Source: Halieaceae bacterium UBA6060 (GTDB taxonomy: Bacteria; Pseudomonadota; Gammaproteobacteria; Pseudomonadales; Halieaceae). From it: a stretch of DNA of 23,310 bases. Positions 8,453-15,901 of this stretch are shown here, piece by piece; position 1 is the stretch's first letter, and every line of letters begins with the position of its first letter. The notes beneath the pieces were generated by a model. The model was not told the origin of the DNA and did not search any database. It saw nothing but the letters and a program-made list of their open reading frames with translations. The stretch covers positions 1-23,310 of the forward strand of contig DIYG01000136.1 of the NCBI GenBank assembly GCA_002428935.1. The letters run 5' to 3'. The translations under genes were made by a program, and so were the position numbers.

Positions 8453-8968
8453 ATGGAGACCCTTGGAGTCTGCACGGAATTGGGTTCCTTCCGTATCCTT
8501 CTTGAGACCGCCGCTGCCGACACCTGCGCGTATTTTGTGGCCGCCGCCCAGAGCGGAGTTTTTGACGACGGCCGTATTTTTCGCATAGTTTCTCGCCAAC
8601 AGCCCAAAGATGCGGACGCCTGCCCCATCGACGTAGTCCAACTTGGCACGCGCCGCGGACTGTCGGAGCAGCGCGATGTGATACGCCACGAACACAGTGG
8701 TGTCACCCAGCTTCATCATCGGCGTTGGGTAGTATCCGCCGCCCGCTACCGACCCGGCGAGCTGTACCACAGCTTCTTCGTCTGTTTACAAGACGAACCC
8801 GAACTGGACTTTGGCGGCAATCGCCACGCCGATGGCCAGGGTTTTGCCGCCTTTGGCCGCATCGTGGAAGGCTTTGATGCGGTCAGCAAGGCATTCCATC
8901 ACGCTGAGCAATCGGACCAGTTATCAAAACCGATTTTGGTGAACGGCGTGCAGTACTTTTCCAGCTAG
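8453..8968 (+). CDS. Divergent cytoplasmic cyclophilin-type peptidyl-prolyl isomerase
   Basis: The 171-residue product without signal peptide follows the cyclophilin fold in order: ELGSFRILLET (first strands), GVFDDGRIFRIVS in place of the usual YDGT.FHRVIPGF, VVQLG in place of IQGG, SFFVCLQDEPELD in place of SQFFI....LD, and GQGFAAFGRIVEGFDAV in place of the G..VFG.V.EGMDVV segment. The catalytic Arg (in IFRIVS), the Gln and the core Phe are retained, but the His of the active site and the PGF and QGG segments are changed, so activity may be low or specialised. An in-frame TAA just upstream fixes ATG 8453 as the first possible start. It follows the regulator by 68 bp on the same strand and may be cotranscribed. 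Family call is fairly safe; enzymatic activity is not. Confidence 0.78.
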   Translation: METLGVCTELGSFRILLETAAADTCAYFVAAAQSGVFDDGRIFRIVSRQQPKDADACPIDVVQLGTRRGLSEQRDVIRHEHSGVTQLHHRRWVVSAARYRPGELYHSFFVCLQDEPELDFGGNRHADGQGFAAFGRIVEGFDAVSKAFHHAEQSDQLSKPILVNGVQYFSS

Positions 8969-9024
8969 GCGGCATTCCCATTGGCCTGCTAGGCTAGGCC
9001 CGAGAACAACGGGGCCCTAGCGAA

Positions 9025-10092
9025 TTGGATACGATCATCAACCTGGCGAAAACTCTCGCCCCCTTCCTTGTTCTGGCAGGCTTCGTTCTGGCGCTGTTAG
9101 CTGCTTTCAATGTGTACCTGAAGAAGCGGTGGAGCGATCAACCCGAGGCCCAATTCAAGTTTCAGCTCATCATGCTCTGCCTGTCTCTGGCGGGCGTGCT
9201 GGTGCTGGTTGCAGCGCTACCCATCAGCGAAACCCTCCGGGGGCAATTCCTGAGCCTCATCGGAATACTCTTGAGTGCCGCCATCGCTCTCGCCTCAACG
9301 ACCTTCATCGGCAACATCATGGCGGGCATCATGCTCAAGGCCATCCGCAAAGCGAAACCTGGGGATTTCATCACCGTGGAATCCCTGACCGGTCGAATCA
9401 CGGAAATGGACCTGCTGCATACGGAGATACAGACCGAGTTTCGAGATCTGGTTACGGTCCCCAATAGCTATATGGTCAGCAACCCCCTCAAAGTAGTGCG
9501 CGCATCCGGTTCAATCATCACCGGCGAGGTGTCTTTGGGCTACGACGTTGCCCATGGGACTGCCCGGAAAATTCTCCGTGCCGCAGCGGAAGCATCAGGC
9601 CTCACAGACTGCTTCGTTCATGTACGAGAGCTGGGCGACTTTGCTGTCACCTATCGCGTCGCCGGTTTGCTGGAGGATATCCACAGTCTAATCTCTGCTC
9701 GCTCGCGACTGCTCGAAGCCATGTTGGATGCCCTCCACGGCGCTGGCATCGAAATCGTGTCCCCCAACTACATGAACACTCGCTCCTTGGGCAGTGACCG
9801 GAAGGTTATCGCGCGACCTAGCACCGCGAGGGAAGACAAAACGCGCACCGACGTAGAAGCCCTAGCCTTTGATAAAGCCGACGATGCCGCATCCATCGAA
9901 AAACTTCGCCGGGCTATCAAGACCGTCGAAAGCGAGTTGGATGCATTAGCAAAAGAAGAGGGCGACCATGGTCAAGCGATCGAAAAAGCCAAACGAAAGC
10001 AGCAACACCTGCAGGGGCTGCTAAAGGAAGCCGAGTCGTCCGTGAAAGCCGATAGCGGCGATGAGGATGCGAACGCGGATGAGCTGACCTAA
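9025..10092 (+). CDS. MscS-family small-conductance mechanosensitive channel with C-terminal coiled coil
   Basis: The 355-residue inner-membrane protein has three membrane helices (about 11-32, 46-65 and 76-104). The third has the small-residue-rich pore helix and ends in FIGNIMAGIML. A beta-domain with KPGDFITVESLTGRITEMDLL (111-131) and LVTVPNSYMVSNPLKV (142-157) follows, matching the MscS consensus, in which the sequence after helix 3 reads GD.I.V....G.V..I and then VTIPN. MscS channels open under membrane tension to release solutes during osmotic downshock. Residues 290-338 form a strongly charged Lys/Glu/Ala-rich predicted coiled coil and the tail is acidic, an addition that the minimal MscS lacks. 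The start is a TTG four bases after a possible hairpin. No other standard start gives all three helices. It precedes the TM2 protein by 33 bp, so the two may form an operon. Confidence 0.87.
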   Translation: MDTIINLAKTLAPFLVLAGFVLALLAAFNVYLKKRWSDQPEAQFKFQLIMLCLSLAGVLVLVAALPISETLRGQFLSLIGILLSAAIALASTTFIGNIMAGIMLKAIRKAKPGDFITVESLTGRITEMDLLHTEIQTEFRDLVTVPNSYMVSNPLKVVRASGSIITGEVSLGYDVAHGTARKILRAAAEASGLTDCFVHVRELGDFAVTYRVAGLLEDIHSLISARSRLLEAMLDALHGAGIEIVSPNYMNTRSLGSDRKVIARPSTAREDKTRTDVEALAFDKADDAASIEKLRRAIKTVESELDALAKEEGDHGQAIEKAKRKQQHLQGLLKEAESSVKADSGDEDANADELT

Positions 10093-10125
10093 GCCCACCA
10101 GACATCTCCCTCTGCACCTGCGTTC

Positions 10126-11064
10126 ATGCTCCAAGTTAGCGATCCCGACTACTCCCTAGAAATCGTCGCCGATCTGTATCGATACCGGCCGCGGCAACAG
10201 TGGCTTGCGACGATGCTTGCCGTGTCTCTCGGTATCTTCGGCGCACACCGCTTCTACTGCGGTAAGTCCTTTACGGGTTTGCTGATGCTCTTGAGCGTGG
10301 GAGGCGGATTGCTGTGGTGGCTATGGGATCTGTTTCATATCCGAGAAATGGTTGGCGTCTACAACGCGGAAGAACACCGCCGCCAGGAACAACAGTTACC
10401 ACCGCAGGCCCTAAGCTTCCTTCCCCCCAAGGACCAATTGGATCTGCATCAGGCACCGACTTGGGTAACTCGTCGATCCGGGCGCGGAAGGATTTTGAGC
10501 AGCGCGCTGTTGCTGTGCATTATCGGGTTCTCTTTAGGAGCCGTCGGTCGCGCGGCGCAGGTGTACGAACCTGTCTACGTGTTGGTTCTTTTTGTTTGCA
10601 TTTCCCTGATAGCGGCGCGCTGGGCGGGTTTGCGTCGGATACCCGTGCTTAACGCACTTGTACGCTGGGTTCACCGCCTTCGCTTGTACTACCACACAGT
10701 TGATCCAGGAAGTGTCTGGGCGTTGGCAACCAGACCTATTCTGGGCGTGTTCTTCGCTCCCTGGCGACCGAAAGCGCGCGCGGAAGTCCGCCTGTATCTG
10801 CAGCTGGGTGTCGCCATGGCTTGTGTGTTCGCTGCGGGTGATCTGGCTGACCTTCTCCAGGCGGGTGGGCTCTGGTCTGGGGTCGGGTTTCTTCTCGCCG
10901 AGTTTCTCCAAACCCTGCTCTTCACCTACCTGTTCGTGGCTCCGGCGGGCGCGCTCCTCACTACCCAGCTATTGATAGCGAGACGGGATTATATGGTCTG
11001 GGTATTAAGCGGCTTAACGCTGTTAGCCATCTACTATGGTCTGGGGATCACCGGACAAACGTAG
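10126..11064 (+). CDS. TM2 domain-containing multipass membrane protein
   Basis: The 312-residue protein opens with a TM2 domain at about 22-75: a helix, a tight turn with GIFGAHRFYCG (36-46; the family signature is G.HRFY.G) and a second helix ending in WWLWDLF. After a soluble stretch of about 50 residues come further hydrophobic segments (about 123-142, 150-167, and four more in the C-terminal half), so this is a longer protein than the usual small TM2 proteins. No enzymatic motif is visible. TM2 proteins are membrane proteins of largely unknown function in bacteria. The ATG has no clear ribosome binding site. It lies 33 bp after the MscS-type channel gene on the same strand, which suggests a joint role in the envelope, but no function can be assigned. 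Confidence 0.75.
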   Translation: MLQVSDPDYSLEIVADLYRYRPRQQWLATMLAVSLGIFGAHRFYCGKSFTGLLMLLSVGGGLLWWLWDLFHIREMVGVYNAEEHRRQEQQLPPQALSFLPPKDQLDLHQAPTWVTRRSGRGRILSSALLLCIIGFSLGAVGRAAQVYEPVYVLVLFVCISLIAARWAGLRRIPVLNALVRWVHRLRLYYHTVDPGSVWALATRPILGVFFAPWRPKARAEVRLYLQLGVAMACVFAAGDLADLLQAGGLWSGVGFLLAEFLQTLLFTYLFVAPAGALLTTQLLIARRDYMVWVLSGLTLLAIYYGLGITGQT

Positions 11065-11171
11065 AGGATTGTGCGAAACGAGACCTTTTTGCACAGGTTC
11101 ACTCTGCTTGGCTCCCGGCAAGACCCAAGCGCTGCCGTACAATCAAAGGACTCTCTATTAACGGCGCTCTC

Positions 11172-11777
11172 ATGGCCACTATAAATCCCAGGCTCAAAGC
11201 CCTGATCTTCGATCTCGATGGCACGCTGGTTGACTCACACCTGGACTTCGCTGCCATGCGACGGGAGCTCGACGCACCGGCAGCCCTGGGTCTGCTGGAA
11301 TATGTAGACGGACTCGACTGCCAGGACGCCCGGCGCCAGGCCATGGATGTTATTCACCGTCACGAGGCCGAGGGTGCACAAAAAGCTAGCTGGATGCCGG
11401 GCGCCGAGGAAACGCTCCACCACCTCCACCAGCGGGGTGTCCCCGTGGCTATCGTAACGAGGAACAGCCGCCAAGCCGCCCGCAAAACCATGGAGCGCCT
11501 CCGAATGCCGCCCGTGCCGCTGAAAGCCCGGGAAGATGCAGCTCCGAAACCTAACCCGGAAGCGCTGCTTACCGTGGCCGCGGAATGGCGCATTGCCCCC
11601 GAGCATTGTGCCTACATCGGCGACTTTCGCTACGATATCGAGGCCGCCGAGCGAGCCGGTATGACGCCCATTTTGTACGTTGGCGAAGGCGTTGTACCTG
11701 CTGAGTACACCAGCGCAGTGCCTATTCTGAGAGATTTCCGTTCGCTCATATCATGGGTCGATCCGACCGAGGTTTGA
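11172..11777 (+). CDS. HAD-superfamily phosphatase, subfamily IA
   Basis: The 201-residue cytoplasmic protein has all four HAD motifs: DLDGT (14-18; nucleophile D14, acid/base D16), T96 in VTRNS as motif II, K126 in APKPNP as motif III, and GDFRYDIEAAERAG (150-163) with D151 and D155 as motif IV. A small helical cap lies between motifs I and II (about 25-75), as in phosphoglycolate phosphatase-like enzymes. The members hydrolyse small phosphorylated metabolites or nucleotides through a phosphoaspartate; the substrate cannot be deduced. The gene stands alone, 107 bp after the TM2 gene and 100 bp before the M28 peptidase gene. A TACAAT about 35 bp before the start is a possible -10 without a convincing -35. 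No ribosome binding site is obvious. Confidence 0.85.
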   Translation: MATINPRLKALIFDLDGTLVDSHLDFAAMRRELDAPAALGLLEYVDGLDCQDARRQAMDVIHRHEAEGAQKASWMPGAEETLHHLHQRGVPVAIVTRNSRQAARKTMERLRMPPVPLKAREDAAPKPNPEALLTVAAEWRIAPEHCAYIGDFRYDIEAAERAGMTPILYVGEGVVPAEYTSAVPILRDFRSLISWVDPTEV

Positions 11778-11877
11778 ACAAAGTCCTTCAGAAGCAGAAG
11801 ACAGTTCGTTTCTCTCGCTGGACAGCCTTGCCGAGGCGACTTACTTTGCGGCTTTAGATTTCTAAAGCGAGATACTT

Positions 11878-13323
11878 ATGATGCGAATCCCATCCCTGGC
11901 CGCCGCCGGCCTGTTGTCTATAAGCCTGGGCAGCCATTCTCTCGGCCAGAATGCTGCAACCTACGACCTTCCCGAGGAAGCCCGAGCGACAGCCCAGGAG
12001 CTCATGGACCAGGGTCTACGCAGTAACCTCGCCTGGGAGATCGTCTCCTCTCTCACCACCGATATCGGCCCTCGCCTGGCCGGTTCCGACGCCGAAGCCC
12101 GGGCAAGAGGCTGGGGGGCGCGCCTGGGAGAGGAACTAGGCTTTGATCGCGTGACTATCGAGGACTTCTCCATTCCCTATTGGGAAAGGGGCAAATCCCG
12201 TCTGGTCATGAGCAGCCCCTACGAACTGGAACTGTATGCCACAGCCCTGGGAGGTTCTGGCAATAGCCAGGGGAGCTTCGAAGCGGAAGTCGTCTATTTC
12301 CGCTCCGTGTACGAACTGAGCAAGGCTGTCGATGAGAGCCTGGCGGGGAAAATCGCCTTTGTCGATGGAGACCCCATGGTGAAGAGTCAAACCGGAGCCG
12401 GGTATGGACCATCGAATCAACGCAGACGGGTAGGTTGGCAACACGCGGAGCGCGCCGGTGCGCGAGCTCTGGTGGTGCGCTCCGTGGGCTCAAGCTCCCA
12501 CCGTTTTCCCCACACGGGAATGATGAGTGCCAAAGTCAGCGGCGATGACGACGCCAAGACCTGGGCCCGCATTCCCGTTATGGCCATCTCCAATCCCGAC
12601 GCTGACCAGTTGCGCCGATTACATGACAAGGGCGAACTCCTACGCCTGAAGCTACAATCCGAAGCTGGCTTTCAGGGACCGGTGAACAGCGGCAACGTGA
12701 TTCTCGATCTCGTGGGTCGAGAAAAGCCCGACGAGATTGTCCTCATCGGCGGACATCTGGATAGCTGGGATCTCGGCACCGGCGCCGTTGATGATGGCGC
12801 AGGGGTCGCCATTACCACCGCGGCGGCGGCATTGATCGCCCAACTACCTCAGCGCCCTCGACGCACCATTAGAGTAGTAATGTTTGGCGCCGAGGAGGTC
12901 GGCCTTCTGGGTGCCCGAGCTTACGCCCATCGCCATGGAGACGATGTGTCCAAGCACGTGCTCGCTACCGAGTCAGATTTCGGCGCCGACACCATTTGGC
13001 AGTTAGTTTCCAATGTGAACCCCGACGCCAATCCGGTGATCGATGCCATCGCCCGGCTCTTATCGCCCTTGAATATCGTTCGAGGCGGCAGCAATGTGGC
13101 CGGTGGTGGTCCCGACATTACTCCCTTAGCCCTGCTGGGCGTTCCAACAGTGCGCCTGAATCAAAACGGCCGGGACTACTTCGATCTGCACCACACGCCG
13201 GACGACACCCTCGATAAGATCGACCCGCAGAAACTTGCGCAGAACGTGGCCGCCTACGCGGCGACGGCCTGGCTCGCCGCCGAGCTGGATGTGGAGTTCC
13301 GCCGACCGCGCACGACCGAGTAA
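11878..13323 (+). CDS. Exported M28-family zinc metallopeptidase (carboxypeptidase Q-like)
   Basis: The 481-residue protein has a Sec signal peptide (about 1-23, ending SLG-Q). Two zinc ions are predicted to be held by H293 in GGHLDSWDLG, D305 in AVDDGAG, E340 in GAEEVGLLG (E339 being the general base), D367 in ESDFG, and a His in the LHHTPDD loop (438-439). This is the complete M28 set in the right order. The region about 120-260 between the first and second half of the catalytic domain corresponds to a protease-associated insert, as in plasma glutamate carboxypeptidase/carboxypeptidase Q. It probably trims peptides or dipeptides in the periplasm. Two ATG codons lie in tandem (11878 and 11881); a CGAGA about 6 nt upstream serves either. 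A 7-bp hairpin (11851-11868) sits just before. No operon partner is evident. Confidence 0.9.
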   Translation: MMRIPSLAAAGLLSISLGSHSLGQNAATYDLPEEARATAQELMDQGLRSNLAWEIVSSLTTDIGPRLAGSDAEARARGWGARLGEELGFDRVTIEDFSIPYWERGKSRLVMSSPYELELYATALGGSGNSQGSFEAEVVYFRSVYELSKAVDESLAGKIAFVDGDPMVKSQTGAGYGPSNQRRRVGWQHAERAGARALVVRSVGSSSHRFPHTGMMSAKVSGDDDAKTWARIPVMAISNPDADQLRRLHDKGELLRLKLQSEAGFQGPVNSGNVILDLVGREKPDEIVLIGGHLDSWDLGTGAVDDGAGVAITTAAAALIAQLPQRPRRTIRVVMFGAEEVGLLGARAYAHRHGDDVSKHVLATESDFGADTIWQLVSNVNPDANPVIDAIARLLSPLNIVRGGSNVAGGGPDITPLALLGVPTVRLNQNGRDYFDLHHTPDDTLDKIDPQKLAQNVAAYAATAWLAAELDVEFRRPRTTE

Positions 13324-13508
13324 GCTATAAATCAGCGGGGCGCGGCCCATTCCCGGGTCGCACCCAACGATCGGAGACTTGAGGCAAATCAAGGTTGCCT
13401 ATGCATCTCCGCTCTATGCTTTTCAGAGTTCGACCGAAGCCTTCCGCAAGTAATCACTTCTCCTCCAAGAAGGCCGCATTAATGTGAGTTAACCCTGAGG
13501 GCTGCACC

Positions 13509-15437
13509 ATGCGCGACCTGAATGCTGAACTGTCGGCGAAAAACATACGTTTGCCCGGAAACGTTGCTGAGTTGTTAGGGGCTTGTAAAAGCTACACGGT
13601 GTTCGACGACACGGACAGCCTGGCCCTGGCAGCGACCCAAGGCGAAGCTACCTTTGAAGTGAAATACACCGTGCCTGGAAAGGGCGAGGTGGTCGAGGCG
13701 GTTGTAGAACGGGTTCGCAACGGTATCTCGGCCAACTACACAGAGCCGTACATGCGTCGTCGAGACCCAGGCACGATGGCCATCGCCGATGACAAGCCCA
13801 GCGATAAGGAACGGTTTGCCGACAAATATCACTACGAATTTGCCGTCCTCCAAAAGGAAACCTTTGATTGGCTAAGCGATCAGGACCTGGCCGTGTTTTT
13901 CTATCGCGCCGGGCGCAAAGACATCGGCTCCTTGGGTATCGCTATCGCTCCAGCCAACGCGGCCTTCTTCGGCATGGGCCTGTCCATGTTGCAGCAAATC
14001 ATAGCCGTGGAGGCTCTTCAGGATAGCGCTCAGCTTCGCTCGGTGATTTTTGTTGCACCCACCTTCCGCCACACGCACTTTGCTGGCAAACAAGTTGTGG
14101 TTCACAACCGCACCGACGAGGTTCACGAGTTGTACTCCTACAACCTGTATCCCGGCCCCAGTGCCAAGAAAGGGCTTTACGGTGTACTCCTGAATCAAGG
14201 AGAAAAGGAGCACTGGATTACCGCCCACTGCTCCGCTGTGCAGTGCATCAGCCCCTACGACAACGTCACCAACTTCATGCACGAGGGTGCCAGTGGCGGG
14301 GGAAAGAGCGAGATGCACCAGCATATCCTTCGGGAACCCGACGGTCGGATTCTCCTGGGAACAAACGAAGTGACGGGAGAATCTCGCCATATCGTCATCC
14401 CCCGATTCTGCAGCTTTCGCTCCGCAGCGGACGACATGGCCTTCTGCCACCCTTCCCTCCAGCACGCCGATGGCAAACTGGGAATCATCGACGCGGAAAA
14501 CGCCTGGTTTATGCGTGTCGATGGCGTGAAGGAATACGGTGATGACCCCGCCCTGGAAAAGGCCACCATCCAACCGTCAAGCAAACTGTTGTTTCTAAAC
14601 ATCGCCACCAGGCCCGATAGCACAGCTCTGATCTGGGACCACATTGAAGATGAGCCCGGCGTACGCTGCCCCAATCCTCGGGTCATCCTGCCTCGCAGCA
14701 ACATCAAGAATGTGATTGACGGCGCCATCGGCATAGACATACGCAGCTTTGGTTTACGGACTCCCGTTTGTACCAGGGAGAATCCCTCCTACGGCATCGT
14801 TGGGCTTTTCCATGTACTCCCGCCCGCGCTGGCCTGGCTTTGGCGGCTTGTTGCACCCCGCGGCCACAACAACCCCAGCATCGTCAGCACCGGGGGTATG
14901 GGCAGCGAGGGCGTCGGTTCTTACTGGCCCTTCGCCACGGGGCGTCGTGTACCTCAGGCCAACATGCTCCTACGGCAAATCACCGAGACGCCAAGGACGA
15001 CCTTTACCCTGGTACCCAATCAGCACATTGGTGCCTGGAAGGTGGGTTTCAAACCTCAGCTTCTCATGCGGGAGTACCTGACTCTGCGCGGTGCCGCGCG
15101 TCTGGGTGCCAATCAGTATCAGCCCGCGCGCTGCCCCCTGCTGGGCTATGAACTCACCACCATGACCATTGAAGCGTCCAAAATCCCGTCCCGGTTCCTG
15201 CAGGTCTACAATCAGATGGAAGTCGGTGAAGAGGGGTACGACGCCGGTGCGGCTCTGCTGAGAGATTTCTTCCGCGCTGAGCTTCCCAAGTACCTGGAGG
15301 CCGATCTACACCCCACGGGGAAGAAGATCATCGAGGCATGCCTGGACGATGCGGCAGTTGATGACTACAACCAGATCGTGCCCATGAGCTTTGAATATGA
15401 GTACGCGTTTACCAACCTGGAGGATCTTCCGGAGTAA
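13509..15437 (+). CDS. Uncharacterised 642-residue protein (DUF4914-like) resembling GTP-type PEP carboxykinase, with P-loop
   Basis: I recall this family as DUF4914, with moderate certainty. No signal peptide or membrane helix is clear. A P-loop GASGGGKSEM (260-269) is obvious. Around it, segments match GTP-dependent PEP carboxykinase in order: YPGPSAKKG (214-222) against its GGNSLLGKKC, EHWITAHCSA (234-243) against EGWLAEHMLI, ADDMAF (307-312) against GDDIAW, DAENAWF (328-334) against NPENGFF, and SYWPFATGRRVPQANML (471-487) against FLWPGFGENSRVL. The metal-binding Lys (220/221), His (240) and Asp (308/309) of that enzyme therefore appear kept, as does the total length, but its reactive Cys in the P-loop (ACGKT) is Gly. 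A phosphoryl-transfer enzyme is inferred; the alignment was made by eye from memory. The start is supported by GAGGG 7 nt upstream. The gene stands alone and ends convergent to csoR. Confidence 0.7.
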   Translation: MRDLNAELSAKNIRLPGNVAELLGACKSYTVFDDTDSLALAATQGEATFEVKYTVPGKGEVVEAVVERVRNGISANYTEPYMRRRDPGTMAIADDKPSDKERFADKYHYEFAVLQKETFDWLSDQDLAVFFYRAGRKDIGSLGIAIAPANAAFFGMGLSMLQQIIAVEALQDSAQLRSVIFVAPTFRHTHFAGKQVVVHNRTDEVHELYSYNLYPGPSAKKGLYGVLLNQGEKEHWITAHCSAVQCISPYDNVTNFMHEGASGGGKSEMHQHILREPDGRILLGTNEVTGESRHIVIPRFCSFRSAADDMAFCHPSLQHADGKLGIIDAENAWFMRVDGVKEYGDDPALEKATIQPSSKLLFLNIATRPDSTALIWDHIEDEPGVRCPNPRVILPRSNIKNVIDGAIGIDIRSFGLRTPVCTRENPSYGIVGLFHVLPPALAWLWRLVAPRGHNNPSIVSTGGMGSEGVGSYWPFATGRRVPQANMLLRQITETPRTTFTLVPNQHIGAWKVGFKPQLLMREYLTLRGAARLGANQYQPARCPLLGYELTTMTIEASKIPSRFLQVYNQMEVGEEGYDAGAALLRDFFRAELPKYLEADLHPTGKKIIEACLDDAAVDDYNQIVPMSFEYEYAFTNLEDLPE

Positions 15438-15558
15438 GCTGAATGGCCGGTATCACAGGCTCAAGGGCTAGCAATCCGACGCAAACCCTCGGGGCAAGCT
15501 CGATGGACCGAAGGTCAAGAGCACAATGGGAAGACCAAGCCCCAAGCAGCCATCGGCA

Positions 15559-15831
15559 TTATCTTTTCACTCGGGCAATTAGATCTACCAGCTCGGCAAA
15601 CTTGGTCCGCTGCTCGTCGGGGTCGCCAGATTCAATAGCCCGTTCGACGCAGGTGGCGGCATGATCCTTTAGCACTGCGTCTTCGACGCGAGCCAACGCT
15701 GCCTGTACGGCTCTTAGCTGTTGCAACACATCGATACAGTAACGATCTTCTTCGATCATCTTTACGATGCCTCGCACCTGCCCTTCTACACGGGCCAACC
15801 GCTTAAGCGTGGTGTCTCGTTGATGATCCAT
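15559..15831 (-). CDS. csoR: CsoR/RcnR-family copper-sensing repressor
   Basis: The 90-residue protein is an all-helical metal-responsive repressor of the former DUF156 family. The N-terminal RLARVEGQVRGIVKMIEE (11-28) is the family signature. C32 in YCIDVLQQLRAVQAAL, H57 in KDHAATC and C61 give the Cys-x24-His-x3-Cys pattern that binds Cu(I) in CsoR; the RcnR (Ni/Co) and FrmR (formaldehyde) branches have other ligand sets. Copper binding releases CsoR from operators with G/C tracts. The gene is divergent from copAB across a 52-bp spacer with such an inverted repeat, which supports autoregulation and control of copAB. The gene ends 121 bp from the convergent PEP carboxykinase-like gene, with no good terminator in between. 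Confidence 0.9.
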   Translation of the reverse strand: MDHQRDTTLKRLARVEGQVRGIVKMIEEDRYCIDVLQQLRAVQAALARVEDAVLKDHAATCVERAIESGDPDEQRTKFAELVDLIARVKR

Positions 15832-15883
15832 TCAAGAACCTTGGCGTATACTCCCTGGGGGTATCCATTGTAGAGCCAAGGAC
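15832..15883. promoter_or_regulatory. csoR-copA divergent promoter region with probable CsoR operator
   Basis: An imperfect inverted repeat ATACTCCC-T-GGGGGTAT (15848-15864; 7 of 8 arm positions pair) matches the style of known CsoR operators, which have A/T ends flanking a run of C and a run of G. On the plus strand TATACT (15847-15852) is a good -10 for copA, though no -35 lies at the usual distance. On the minus strand TACAAT (15867-15872) could be a -10 for csoR. Both overlap or touch the repeat, so repressor binding would block both genes. Operator identity is inferred from the pattern and the adjacent csoR. Confidence 0.65.
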
Positions 15884-15901
15884 GTGCCAAAGCAGCACCA
15901 A

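Noticed and set aside
8993..9021. GCTAGG...CCTAGC hairpin just before the MscS start as a terminator
   Set aside because: Six pairs plus a bulge and no T-run; it could affect translation, but there is no strong support.
10534..10911. Leftward open frame of 125 codons inside the TM2 gene
   Set aside because: Antisense shadow of a gene with a recognisable TM2 domain; no supporting motif.
11851..11868. GCTTTAG/CTAAAGC hairpin before the M28 peptidase gene
   Set aside because: AT-rich 7-bp stem with no T-run and no matching partner elsewhere; not enough for a riboswitch or terminator call.
13382..13400. AGGCAA/TTGCCT inverted repeat between the M28 gene and the PEPCK-like gene
   Set aside because: Short stem without a T-run, so not a convincing terminator or operator; could arise by chance.
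13478..13491. ATTAATGTGAGTTA, identical to part of the E. coli lac CRP site
   Set aside because: Only one half-site (TGTGA) is present; the other half reads CCTGA. A 14-base match in native-looking sequence is not evidence for vector or CRP control.
13872..14573. Long leftward open frame (233 codons) opposite the PEP carboxykinase-like gene
   Set aside because: It is antisense to a well-supported gene with clear motifs, and its translation shows no domain or start signal.
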